Source: Embiotoca jacksoni (lineage: Eukaryota; Chordata; Actinopteri; Embiotocidae). From it: a stretch of DNA of 64,000 bases. The position numbers and the translations under genes were made by a program. The stretch is taken from assembly GCA_022577435.1 (NCBI GenBank), contig JAKOON010000003.1, positions 5,887,001 to 5,951,000 on the forward strand, in the 5' to 3' direction. The notes beneath the pieces are model-generated. The model made no database searches and was not told where the DNA came from. It saw only the letters and a list, made by a program, of their open reading frames with translations. Of the stretch, positions 47,866 to 61,400 are shown piece by piece (positions within the stretch are counted from its first letter, which is position 1; every line of letters starts with the position of its first letter).

Positions 47866-47934
<69 letters not shown>
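47866..47934. repeat. (TG)n microsatellite
   Basis: TG dinucleotides over 69 bp. Confidence 0.98.
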
Positions 47935-47935
<1 letters not shown>

Positions 47936-49230
47936 CCCCACTCACACTAGGTATGAGGATATTTTAGTAGCCAAGTGCGTCAGACGGCGCTTGAGCTCGG
48001 TCTGTGTGATTGACTGTATGAGCTGCTGGCCAAATGTCTCCATTTTTTTCCCCTGAGCTTGGGGGAGAAAAGTGTTATTTCTTCAAAAGCCCCATTTGAG
48101 AAACCCCGCAAGCCTGTAATTGCTAGGGAAAAGGCCGGACAACCTGCCAAGCCAAACACTTGAGAGGGAATTTGAAATATTGTAAACAGTAGAGTAACCC
48201 ACTCACTGTCGAGACCGAGACCGAGACAGGGGTGGGAGAGAGCAGACGTGGGGGTGTTGGAGGGCTGCGGATGAAACACAGAGTGTGTGAAAGAGAAATG
48301 CTTTCAGATTTATAAGCAGGAGTGATGACAACAGCTCAAAGTCTCTTTTGAAGCTCCATCAGAAGGAGGATGTCTGTTTAAATGGCCTTTTGACTTCCTC
48401 TCTATTCTTACCTCCACACAAGATGAATATGTTCCAAGATCACACCTTCTGCAAAACCTGCTGTAACTTCAACAACTTTTTATTCCTGCATTGAAGTTGT
48501 CAATTCAGCAACACCTCCCACTCAACAGTCGTGAACGGTGACTGTAGTTTATGATCACTAGCGACCTCTTTTATGTGTTGACCCAATATTTTTCTTGTGC
48601 TGTCAAATAAAAGCGGAGGATTATTTTTCTAGCATGACCCCATTTTCCCGTCTTAATGACCCGAGCTATGCTCTCCTGGTGCAGGAACCATTAAAACCCA
48701 GTTTGGGTTCAGTACAACTGTAGTTTTGTGGGCTCTAGCACCCCCACCGCCCCTCCCCACCACCCGCTTTCCTCACTCGTTTTTTTTTTTTTCTTCACCC
48801 CTCCCCCTTTTAAAGACCAAAATCCCCCGACACCAATTAGAAGGCAAAAACGGAAATCTTCGACCAAACATGACATTTACAGGCTAGAACTCAAGACTTT
48901 TAATAGTTCCACCCCACCCCCCTAACCCCACCCTCACTCACTTGGTTGTGAATGGCACGCACATTGGGTTTATTGTGATTCTTCAGCTATCCAAACTTTT
49001 CTAACTAATATTCTCAAGTTCAGCTTTATAGTTTGATGTTTACAAAGAGTCGGTGACCTGCACGTAAAAAGTCATAACGTTCCTTTCATTCATTTCGTCT
49101 CGTGTCAGACCGCCACCCTCAGCGTCGGTCTGTGCCAGTCTCCACAAAATTACATCTACAAGTGTTTGTATGCCTGCACTTTAACCAGACTGGATCACAG
49201 CATTAATTAAGATGGAAACACATCATTAAC
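47935..49230. other. msx1 upstream gene desert, part 12
   Basis: No gene recognised; C-rich and T-rich stretches at 48740-48820. Confidence 0.45.
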
Positions 49231-49280
49231 CCCCCCCCCCTCCCCCCCCAAATCCCCCCCCCCCTCCCCCCCAATCCCTC
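49231..49280. repeat. Poly-C-rich tract
   Basis: Several C runs of 7 to 12 broken by T and AAAT. Confidence 0.95.
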
Positions 49281-49319
49281 CCTCATCCAGGACGACAGAG
49301 CGTACACAAAAGCAGTTGG

Positions 49320-49680
49320 GTAATTACTGTTAATTAAATCAATTACAGGCAGTCTCTGCCTTGCCAGCTCTGGATGGCGGCAGCTGTGTCAGGGCGCTGC
49401 AAATATTTGAACAGCACAATCCAAATATTCTCTGCGAGCTGTTTTTCACTTCGGCGCAAATCATCCGCCAACCCTGCTCCGACAGCAGCAGTCAGAGTGG
49501 CCACGATGGCAGTGCCAGCGGGGTCCTGATGAGCTCCAGCATTAATGACAAGGTGATTAGTCAGCTTTTCCTTCCTGCGGAAGAGCCTCTGCAATTTCAT
49601 CCCAATCATAGTTGGCTTTGAAAGGTTTTTGGACGACTGTAAAAAAAAAAAAATTGTGGGGGCAATTAAATTGTTTTTAC
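49320..49680. promoter_or_regulatory. Candidate conserved noncoding element
   Basis: Opens with GGGTAATTACTGTTAATTAA and ATCAATTACAGG, then mixed-composition sequence with CAAATATTTGAACAG and ATTAATGACAAGGTGATTAG. It is open in one plus frame for 86 codons (49361-49621) but without recognisable protein features, so regulatory DNA is the better reading. Confidence 0.35.
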
Positions 49681-51470
49681 TCTTTTTTTTTTGTTGTTGC
49701 AGATTTCTATCTGGTGCTCTTGCAGTCATGGTTGACAGCAAAGAGATAAAATGGACCATTTACTGCCTCCTTAGGGGTGGGCTCAGGCAGGGAGAGGGAG
49801 ACGCTGCAGGCCCAATGAGCACAACGCTCTGCTTCTCCTTTTCAGTGATTCTGCTGGCCAATATGTAACCTTTTACTTTTTTCAATTTTCTCTTGACTTT
49901 GCATTTTTGCCCCTGCTGAAATAATTTTTTAGATCTGTAGATGTAAACAGAAAGTGTCTCAGTAATAGCAGGCGCCACCTTTCCTTACTGTTGTCTTTAC
50001 TTGGTATTTACAATCTAACTGATTCATGAGAGTATAAAGACTCATCTCGTCAACATGAAATGCAACAAGTCATGCACTGTCAGATGGTTTTCTGTTGACG
50101 GTTCCAGTGTAAGCAGCCTTTTACTGTCCTACCAGGTTTTTGTGTGGCATTATTAACTGTCAGATTTGGAGCAGTGCAGTTGGTAGTGGGGGGATGGGGG
50201 TAGGGGTGGAGGGGTTTATCAGATACAGATTTGGTGGTTTCGGCGGCTGCAGTGGGGAGTGGCCACCAACGTCTCTGTGTGGTTTTGATAAAGATAGAGA
50301 TTTATGTTCTTCCACCATTTACGGGCCATTGTGGCGATGCCTACTCAGACCTGCCGCCACCTCTGTCTCGACGAACTGGGAGGGAGGCGGATATCGTTAA
50401 CCGCTCCTTACCCTCTTACCCCACCGCTCCCACCACTCTATCACTCCACCCCATCCTGCCAGCTTTGGGACAAACACTGATGGACTGGTGCCTCAATGAA
50501 TTGTCACATGCATACAGTGACCTGGCTGATAAGGCATTTACCATGAAGAGGTAAAGATATGGCAGCAGTACATAGGAGTCCCTCAGGGTATCTCTGTTGG
50601 ACCACTGTCTTTTTTTTATTTTTTTTATAAGGTTATCAGATTAAACACAGACTTTAATGCCAGGGTTAATTATGAAGGCCTAGTTCATATTTAAAGGTCA
50701 TGGAGGAAGGGGAGTGTTGAAAGGGGAAGTGAAACCTCAGATCTTGCACATCTCTTCTCAGGATGTAGAAATGGAAAAAGGAAGAAGAATAACAAGAATA
50801 TATATAATGTATAATACTGATCAGGATTCGGGTACTTCAGACCACTAATATAAACCCACTTTAACTTTTTGAATCAAACACAATAGTAAAACTATCAACA
50901 TGAATCAGGTCTTAATTCTGGATGATTGCTCAGCGGAAGCTGCAGATTGACATGTGTTGCAGATAGTCCACAGAGGCTTCATTCGGAAGAGCGAGGGCAC
51001 AGAGGGCACGAGGGGGAAGCAGTGTGCCGCTGCGCTTGTCCCCCCTGGCTTATTGAATTACCTAAATGAGCAGAGGAGACCAGGCTGGGGCTCTCAGTTG
51101 TTTGAAGTTTACAAATCATCCTGACTGCTCTGGGGCTTGAGGGGGAGGTGGGGTATGAGGGGGGGGGGGGGGGTTGCGAAGGAGGGAGCGGGGGGGGTCT
51201 TTTGATGCGTTAAATAAAAACATCAGGGAAACAAACAAACAAGGGAGAAAAGGGGGATGAAAATGAAGACGATGAGGAGGTAGTAAGAAAACCATTGCGT
51301 TACCCATGGCAACTTGGAATGGTGATGGTAGAGAAACCACTTCCTGTGTGTGATGGGAAAATTTGTTACTGTTGTTGTCGTCTAGATAGACCGTGTGTGC
51401 ATGCGTGCGTGTGTTTGTGTGTATGTGTGTGTGTACTTCTCATGCGTAGTGAAGCTGCATCAAGCAGTCA
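49681..51470. other. msx1 upstream gene desert, part 13
   Basis: No gene recognised. A run of 15 G lies at 51159-51173, and a second G-rich stretch at 51180-51200. Confidence 0.45.
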
Positions 51471-51620
51471 GTTAGCTTAGCTTAGCACAAAGGCTGGAAA
51501 CAGGGGCAGACGTTAGCCTGGCTCTGTTCTTGGTAACAATATCAACTTACATGCACCTCTAAAGTTAAATAATTTACACATGATAATTTATTGTTTCTGG
51601 TATACAAAACACAAGGAATA
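51471..51620. repeat. Fragment of a common fish dispersed repeat
   Basis: GTTAGCTTAGCTTAGCACAA, GGCTGGAAACAGGGGC and TTAGCCTGGCTCTGTTC occur in the same order as in an abundant teleost repeat. Ends not defined. The related wording TAGTTAGCTTAGCATAGC at about 45083 suggests a second, more decayed copy. Confidence 0.55.
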
Positions 51621-54600
51621 TAAACAACGCACTGTGGTTATGAGAGGTTATGAGCCAGATTTTTTCTCGGTTGGGTGCAGTGACTTTCGGGGTTGTCTCT
51701 TTTTTGCCTGGCGACCTCTCCGTGATATCACTGACATTTTGTTACCAAGAGTTGTTTTTTTCTCATATGACCTCTGGATGTATTTTTTTATTTATGTAAC
51801 ACACAACAGGAGATTGTCTGTGTCAGGCGCTTTCTCACCTTCTGGAAATACTCTGTTGGGTTGAATCGAGCGATGATGTCTGCGTAGAACACGCAGGAGA
51901 GCACGATAGAAACTTCATTAACACTCGCTCACCTTTAATTCCCAATACAATGACCTGCTTTGTCCACACATCCGCACAACTGGACACAGACTTTATACCA
52001 GGGAGCTGGCAGGTTAAAACATTAGTTTAATGTCCAGTCTTACTGATTCTCACATTTGCGTTGTCACATAAGGCTCCTCCGAGTCATGTCTCGATAAGTT
52101 CAGAGTTGCAGTGCAGAGGTGAAAAGGATTATTACACAAAGCCTTTTTGAAGCCAGACATGGTAGTGGTTTAAATATCAACATGAAGCATTTCTGAAATC
52201 TGGATCCTTCTTTAGCTGAAGCCTCTTCTACTATACAGACTGATATTTGTTGCAGATTTATCCCAAATGGGTCCCTGTTTCCTTCTGTTTACAGTCTTTA
52301 TACGGCCCCAAGCTAATGCTTTGTTATGACACTAGTTATTGAGTTACATTTTGGATATCGTAATATCATGACATGGCATGAGTGTTTTTTTTTCTTCCTG
52401 CTTTTAAAGGCTGCGTTACCGTAAAGTGATGAGTCATCTTCTAAACTTACCAACCACTTCTAGCTGTTCTATTATTTATTTTTTTATATCCACATTACTG
52501 ATGATCATTTATCAAAACTGTTACTGTCCAATTAGTTTGTGAAAAGCAGCAATATTGTCACAATAGCAATGTCGAGGTATTTGGTTTCAGCAACTGAGAG
52601 TGGTGTCAATTTTCTCAACTAACTGTCAACAGGAATACAAATAAGCATATTTCCCAAACTGTTGAATTGTTCCTGTAATGCAAACATGAAGTAGACGGAT
52701 AACTACACGCTTTGTTTTTTTTTTTTTTACTTCAACTTCACGATAGTAATTGACGAAGAATTACTTTGTTCTGAGCATCTTAAACCTGCTGTAGAGACCT
52801 CTGCCCTGACATTGATTTTGGAACCTTTTGTCTATTTGTCCAGCGTAGATGAGAGGAAATTCTGTGGTCTATTGCATTCCTGTAAGCATCCAGTTAGAAG
52901 AATATGTTTCCAAACAGAGCAGCATTCAGATTTTCCAATCTGGTATCAGTTCAAAATCAAATGGAGAAAATATCTATAAAACCATTTGTCTCTCCTAAAA
53001 CAGATTCAGCATTTTGAAATATAAAAGTAACTTTCAAGTGGATTTCACCCCCTAACAGGGCAGACCGCCGCTTCTTCTGGGAAGACCAATCAGTAATTGA
53101 TTGTGTCTGGATATGATGGGGAAAAGATAGCATGTTGTTAGTACAATCAGGGGCCTTTTCCAAGCTATTAAGTGGAACTAATTAATTATGGCATGGAAAT
53201 GCGTTAAAATGTCTCTCTCCCACTGAAGACAACATCCATTTTCAGAATGGAAAAGCAAGAAATGTAATTAGTTGCATAATGGTAAAATAAGGTTGACTTG
53301 ATTCAAACCATATTGTTCACATTGCATGTCCCCATTTCCCATTTCCATTCCTCAAAGCCCCCGTAACACAGTTGTTTTTTTTTTTTTTAATAGATATTTA
53401 CCGTTCTTTCTGGCCGTCCCATCACCAGATGATTATTCAGACTCATAAAGCCGGCTCATTTATGTAAACCACATGCATACAGGCTCACGACTAAAAAAAT
53501 GACAGTGGTGAACAAGTGATTTCACCATCCAAATTACCAGGACTTCAATCAACAACTGTCTGGGGAGGATAGGAGTTCGTTTCAACTTTGTGACCCACTG
53601 GCTCCACGTGTCTCTGCGACCACGTGACTCCGCTCTAATTGGACGTTTTGAAGCTGGACAGAGCTCACGGCAAATTACCGCTGACTTCCTGTTCAATCTG
53701 AGTGGGCACTCGAGCCGTTAAGGGAGCTGTTGGACTTTGAAAAGTGTTTGCTTAGCTTGGCGTCTCCGGTAACCCTGATCCTGATGTTATGAAGAATAAT
53801 TTACCATTTTGGAAAAGCTCATTTTTGTGCATGCCTTATTTACAACAGCAACATCCCAGCAGTGCATGGAACACATCCAGAAATGTGAACTGAAATGGCA
53901 CTTATGAGATTTGATGAGGAAAAAGATTTTCCTTGATTTGACAGAAAAGATGTGTTTAATGTTCGTGTCTTCAGACTAAATATATACTGACAGTGCAGGA
54001 GAATTTATTTGGAAAGTGCAATGAGGTAGAAAACAATAAACAATATAAATAGACTTTGTTACACAGGAAAAACAAATGCAACAGATGTATTTTAGGTTTA
54101 GGTGAAGCTTTTTTTTACTGCCTTTGTCCATGATTGAGTTTTTAAATTCAGAGTTTACACTTAAACAAATGAATGGATAAAAGTCATTGTACATGACGAA
54201 TGCACGTACGAAAGTTGAGGTTATTTTCCAGGTATACGATAAAGTTTGGAAAGTAATTTTTATTGTGAAATAATGCTTAAGGTACAAGTCACAGGTAATG
54301 ACCATTTAAAAAGTATACAGTACGTCTGCCTCTGTCACAGTTCGTACGTTTGCTCTGTGTCCGTGTCACCGCCGGCTCCAGCAGGCTCCGTGTCTCCGTG
54401 CTCCTGCCTGGAGAGAGCAACGTCCGGTGGAGGAGGATTGGTAGTGACATCTGGCAGTTTGATAAAGTGGATTTGGTTTCTTAGGGGCAATTCCAGGCTG
54501 CTCTCTGCGGGCGCCAGGCCTACTCTGGTTAGTATATGACTTACATGTGTAGGCTGCTGCGAAGGAGGAGTGCTGTGTGTTTGTGTGTGTATGTAGGAGA

Positions 54601-57600
54601 GAGAGAGTGTCAGTATGTACAGTAGACAGTATATTCACGCAGGTATACGCGTGTTTGTGGTTTGGTGTATTGAGCTGAGGGGAAGCGGTTACTTCAAATG
54701 GAAAACAGCAGTCCGTCCACCGTGTACATTAATGTAAGCCTTTCATCACCAGCTCCCCTAAAGCATGGCCTCTCCCCTTCGAATTTACTTTAAACACACA
54801 CATTAGTCTCATCAATAAACACTAATGGCTCTTTATGAGAACGAGGACCATTTCCCATTTTTCTAATGAAGGCCCTATTTCCCTGCAGAGCCTCAGAGTC
54901 CGGTCTAATCCATCGCTCAGATGGCTGATCCGTCCTTCCGTAACAACCTCCGCCACCACCGCAAAGTGAAGACAACAGATAACATGCTTGCTAACATGTT
55001 CCTCCTTTACAACACATGGTACATATGGAGAATAATACTGAGAACTTTTTAGTCCACTCAAGGCTACTTAGAACACAAAAGGTTTGGCGTTTTTCAAAGA
55101 AACAGGAGGTTTAAAGAACTGATTCCATATTCTCCACAACTATAAAACTGAGATAATCTTCTGGTATGAAACCTAAATGATCTTCTTATCGTTCATATTA
55201 TTTACTGTAATTTACGTTGGCAGACTTAAAGCTGCCTTGTAGATTTTTGCATCTGTTAAAAAGGATAAGAGGATTTTTGAAACAGAGCCATAAGAGATAG
55301 TCAGATAAGTCCGAAGATGAAAGTACAAATAATATTTAGGGAAAAGAAAATACTGGCAACAAAATAAAAGTTAACAGTGCAACTGTTTTATATTGGAAAC
55401 CATCCTTAGTCTCTCTTTTCTGCCATATGTTGTTCTTTATGTTTCAAAGCTGAGTGATTGTTGCTACATCTGTACTGAGCGACTGATTTCCGACCATGTT
55501 GTGGGTTTTGAGGTGTGCCTCACCACATGAAAGCCGAGGTGAAGGTCAATAGCGCGGGCCCGCTGTGGCTACTAAAACATCCCGGGTGTTTTCTCACCGG
55601 GGCTCACACGAACACGCTGGGCTGAGGGACAGACCGCGCATTCTGCAGTGCCACCATCAAAAGGAGAGGTTAGCCCGAAAAAAATTTAAATAAGGTTTTT
55701 CATCACCGGGCAATTTTACGTGCACCTTGAAACAAATACAGTCTATGAGACAGCTGTATGTCTTTCACACACAGTTCAAAGCTGCTTTGTCTTTGCATTG
55801 TTTGTTTCTAGACCTGCTTACAAATCATAACTATTGTTTAGGAGAACATACATCAATTTTGTTATATGACAATACAAATATACTCCACTACAAGTAAAAG
55901 TCCTCAGTTACAAGTTTTATGAAGTAAAATAGAGAAGTACTAATACTATCAAGAGAAAAAGAACACATGCTGGGTTAAATTTATTATGCTGGTGGATTAA
56001 TAACTAATTAAGAGTTAACATTAATTTTCAAGCAGTATTTTGCCTCAGAGAGGCACCAGTTTCAAATATTACAATCTACTTTTGAGATCATTGTATCCTT
56101 TTACTATTAATTCATGTTCTTGAGCGTTGTCATGTTTGGCTTGTCGCATCTTTATCTTTAAAGCAGTGAGTTTTTAAACCTCTTGGATAAATATACTAAG
56201 TAAGTAAGAATTATAATATTTTCTCCACCATTCTGACATGTGCAGAAACTGCACTAAAACAGAAACTGTCTAAATTATACTAGTACATAAGTACGGTACC
56301 CTTGCAATTGTAATATTGTGCAAGTTTATGGACTATAAATGATCATCATGTGGCAGTAACATAAATCTGCAAATATTTTGATATTTACTGTTGTAGCTGA
56401 AATTATCAAGCGATAGTGTAGGTGAAAACATTTGATGAGAAGTAAGATTTATAGACCTAAAAAAAAGGTATGATTGCGTCATCAACTACAATATCATATG
56501 AATATGTATTCATTGTTTGAATTATTCAAAACAGCCTGGACATGATTAAAATTGTCTGCTTTTAACTAATGTTTTATGAGCTTTCTCAGTGTTTTCTCGC
56601 ATATGTGTTAATTTTTTTTTTTTACTTTTTGAAAAGACCACTCAATATTTAAGTTTCAAAAAGATAAATGCATTGGATATAAGTACTATATAGTTACTGT
56701 GGAATGTGCAGAGTTTATGTCCTCTTCACAGTTTTGATTAGTAAAATCTATAAATTGGCATCATGATGAATTAGCATGTGGAATATCTTCTGTCCTCCGT
56801 ACTTTAAATCTATATATTTTTAACAGGCTCGTCCTGTTCTTCAGTCCTACCTCTCTCTCTCTCAGTGCGGTTTGAGGGGCTTCTCAGGAGGTAAAGGATC
56901 TGGAGTCAGGCCTTACCTCACCCGTGGCATTGGAGAGGGAATTACAGGGCTTAGTTCTCTCAACTTGACCCCGCTCCTAATTACTTGTCGGGTAAGTCTT
57001 TTGGCTCCTAGTGGAGTGTTGTCCTAACCTCCACTTGTCTGCTGTGTGTCCAAACATGGAGAAAGGAAAACATGTTCCAGTGGACCGGGGGGCTTATCCT
57101 CCATGCCACATTCTCACAGAGTCAAACGGCCCACCGCAGGCTCCCAGGGACCCACGCAGGTTAGACTGAGAACTTCTACTTACCTCTTCCTCTTCGTGGA
57201 TGAATGAGTGGTGGGAAAAAGACAGGCAAACTCTTTAAATCTTATTTGGATATTTTTGTGCATGGATACCTCTTTGCATTTTTGTTACTCATAAATATCA
57301 GAAGTCAAATTTCCAGATTTATTCTTTAGTTTTTTTTCCTCATACTGCTAAAAAAAAAAACCACAATATTATGTGGTGAATTTGTCTTCATCAGGTCGTA
57401 TTGTCTCAGTCATCTCAGAACTGTTTTTGGCAACTTCCCCTGTAATTATGGTCTCTTCAAAGATAACGATCAGTGCAACAACACAGTGTGTAATAGACAC
57501 TAATGGTGGATAATAACACTGTCATACAGAGAGACAGGGGACTCATCATGATCGAGCTTTTTAAGTGTTTCTGATGTGACTTTACTCTCTGCAGGAATGT

Positions 57601-58402
57601 GTTGTGTCTTTGTACTTTTAAAGAGTCATATTTTTTAGGTTGCGTCCTCTTTCACAAGCACACAGACACAAACATTCAGCGAATATAGTGATATAAAGAA
57701 GAGTGATCCAAATGAAAATATTAAAAAGTTAATGTCCAACATCCTCTTATGTTAAATTCCTGATCATATCTCCTCTCCTCATCCCTCCCCCCACTGCTCT
57801 AACCCTGGGAAAGCACTCTACGAGATTACCAAACTTTCAAATCATAACTCCAAACAGGGATTATCAGACTCCGAGATTAGCTTTAAAATGAGAGCTCCCC
57901 AAACTTTTTTAAGGTATGTCATCAATTCTGTCCAAACACTGAGCGATAAGGGACTTCAGTGGAAAAAGACAATTCACCAGGGACCAAATAAGTTAAAGGA
58001 GTTTATTCCATTATTGTCTTATAGCTTCCATAACCATCACCCTTTACCCCCAATAAAGTCTCATTGGCCTGAGGATTGAGTCTGGATTACATGGTAGCTC
58101 TGCTAATAATGTCAAACACATGAAGAGACCTGACCCCAAAACTCACCCATCGCCATGGCAAGCAGGAGGTTACCTTTTAACCGGAGCGTTAGGTGTATTG
58201 CACTGCGGTGATGGGAAACGATACAGTGAGGTTTTACAAAAGTATGATGTGTGTGTAGTGTGTCATGTGCAGTATGTGAAACATGTATTTACTGCATGTA
58301 AATACAGTATTCAGGATAAGTGCCATGTGCTGCTTTGAAAGGAGCTAAAACAGAGACAAGATAAAAAAGAAAAGAGCCCCAACCTGAACAGCCTTTTCTT
58401 AA

Positions 58403-58403
<1 letters not shown>
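51621..58403. other. msx1 upstream gene desert, part 14
   Basis: Mostly AT-rich with no recognised gene. The patch 53080-53300 contains TAATTAATTA (53179-53188) and CAGTAATTGATTG. The stretch 55480-55680 is GC-richer. None of the short frames carries family motifs. Confidence 0.5.

Positions 58404-58461
<58 letters not shown>
58404..58461. repeat. (TG)n microsatellite
   Basis: TG dinucleotides over 58 bp. Confidence 0.98.
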
Positions 58462-58462
<1 letters not shown>

Positions 58463-61400
58463 ATACCTCAGTTTGCAGGCTGCAGCACTGTACGGCTCCC
58501 CCCGGGGCTGCATTGAGAGGCTGGTGCCAGAGAGTCTCACCTAGTCAGGTTAGCCTGGGAACATGCTCATACTACAAGCATTTCTGCCTCGCTCCCTCTT
58601 TCTCTCACATACACACTTTCTCACATTTTCACATGCATGTACACAATGCTACCCACATCATAAGCTAATGAGCCATTATATTGTCATTAGTGTTTTATTT
58701 GCACCACCCTGTCTCTCAGCAATCTGTCACACTGTTCACATGGTGACTCATACACCAACCAGTTGTGGATTTCTCGTGTGCGCTCACTCACACTTTTGTG
58801 CAGATTCTGCTGTCAGTGTAATCGAGTGCTTCTGTCTTTTTATTTTTTATATGAAATCCATTTCCACTTGTCAAACGTCTGAACCTGTCTTTACGTCTGC
58901 TGTGAATTGGGCCCGTGACTACGCTTCCCGCAGGCCCTCAGAAACCGAATGTGATTTAAGTAGACTTGAAATTTGTTTGGGGAATGTCTACTGTCCAAAG
59001 CATGTGTTTATGTGCATAGCAAGGCATTATCTTTACATCTTGATTAAATTTTCCAACGTTTCTTGTGTTTGTACACCTAAATCAGAGAGTATGATGGCAG
59101 GACCACCCAAACCGAGTGATCACACGTCAAATAAGAAAAGGGGATGCTCATTATGTGGCAGACAGTTTGACGCTCCTTCTTTGCATGGCCTTAGCTTGCA
59201 TTTCATGTTCGATAAGATCTGCCCACAGAAGAAGTGAGTGACTATAAATGAAGTAAAATGTCCATGGAGAACTTCTGACAATAACTTCAGGCATTATTAT
59301 CTCATTAGAGAAGTGATTTATCTTTTCACACACAGGAGCTGAGTGAGGTTACAAATCTGTCAACATCTCCTGCCTGCTACTGTTGCATTAATTTCTTATG
59401 TTGCCGCCTGAGTTTATATCCACATAATACCGCTCTTATAAGGTGCGATTTCGTGAGTTAATATTCTTGTCAAAACAAACAAATGAAACCACAGCAGAGG
59501 GGCGAGCGCAAAGAGCCGGGCTGGCCCCGAGCAGACGGGCTCTCCCCAGTGTTCGCTCTGAGGAATGCAGCTTCTCCTGCACAGTGTTGACAGGAGCACT
59601 CAGTGTAACTCTGATTCCTCCCACACGCCAAAACACACATCCGCATGCTGCCACACTTTCATCAGTGTTAATCGTTCAGACGGATTTAATCACAGCAACA
59701 ACTTCACGTGCAAAACTGACTTTTTAGCTGTTCGCTGTTGAACTGATGAGAAGAATCACAGCAGCATGCAGTGGGTTATATGAAGCATTTGCAGTAAACA
59801 GCTGGTAAACAATAAGTCCTAACTTGCAAAAAAGGTTTTGTTCAACATGTAGAAGCGATGCAAAAACTACAGCATGTAAAAAAAATATCAAATTTATTAA
59901 AGAAATTAAGATCTAAAATAGATTTAGATCTGTGTGTTGTTTTGCATATCCCCAAAAAACAGCTTGTTTTTTTTCATTTGAAGTCATTTACAAAACTGAC
60001 CAAACATGTGGCCTGACAAATATATAATTATTAACTTTAAAAGAAAAGACAATTTTTTTTTGTGATTACTGTCACAGAAAATCATGCACTGATGATGTTC
60101 CTGTGTGTTTATTCATGTGAATAACCATTCGGAGAAGTCAGGAAGTGACTAAGCATTGAGCAACAAGGTAATACCAGTGGGTAACTTTCTCTCCTCATGA
60201 GGTATTTTTTTCTCCAACTCTTTGTCCTTCATTCTGCCACCAAGACAGATTTTTCCTCTAGTTAGAATACACATACGATATTGCTCAGTGCTGCTTTTGT
60301 GACAATAGGAAAGCAATAATTATGAGGACGACACAGTATTTTCATCATTAAAGCCTAGCTGTGATGGATGTGGCTGTTTCAGGATTTCAGTTTAGCCTTT
60401 AATTACATTTGAGTGATTGCTTTCATTGCACAAAGCGCAATGATGCTGCTAAGGAGGACATAATTAAATAGCAATTCTAATTACTAACAGCAAAAAATGA
60501 CAGCACGTGTTTCTGCGCTTTCCTTAAAAGGTTCACTGGGTAGATTCAGCTTGTATAACAAATCCCAGGAAGCATTTGTGAATATAGTACATATTTAGCT
60601 CCATTCAAAGCTGGCCCGAGTCTCACAGCCTGCACCTCTATGAGTCAGAGTTTCAGCATTACCTGAAGAAAACTTGGCACAGCTACTGAGTGAGCGATGG
60701 AAAATTAAAAAGCCCAGTTGGTGCCTATGGGTGAGAAACAATTATGGGTTTGTGTTCATTACAATGGTGTACAAAGGGAATGAAAATTCCTAAGCTAAGT
60801 GTTTTACCATCAAAATGCCAAGAGTAAAATGAATGTAATTAAACCCACATATACCTCCGGCTTTTGTAACAAAGCTGTTTTACTGCCTTTAGCATCATGC
60901 TGGTACTCTGCTTAACACTCATTACAAGAGCTTTGGCTGGGAATGACCCTCGAATCAGTCATGCACAATGCAACATGTCATTGTATCTTTTTGTGTATTT
61001 GTTTATCAGTTCTGAGATATTGCTAATTTGGATATTATATTGAATTTAAGTCTCCATAAACAGAAGATTTGTACTTACTCATCTCTTCCATTACATGGCG
61101 GGGTTGTGTTCTGATGTAAGAATCACAGTTTCCTTCAGTATCCCTCACCATGTCTTTCACTCTCTGAACAGAGTATTGAAACAAAATAGTAAATAGTTAT
61201 GCTGATGCACAAAATTGCATATAAAATGCTCAGGGACAGGAAGTCATTATCATCAAATCACAAAAGGAGTGAAGTTCTTTCATTCAAATACACCTGAGTT
61301 GTAAACTACAACATGCAGTCAGGTCAACCAGGATCGAAGCACCTGACACAACTCAGATCCCAAATCACTGACTCAACCAGGCAGCTGAGACCTCTGCTAA

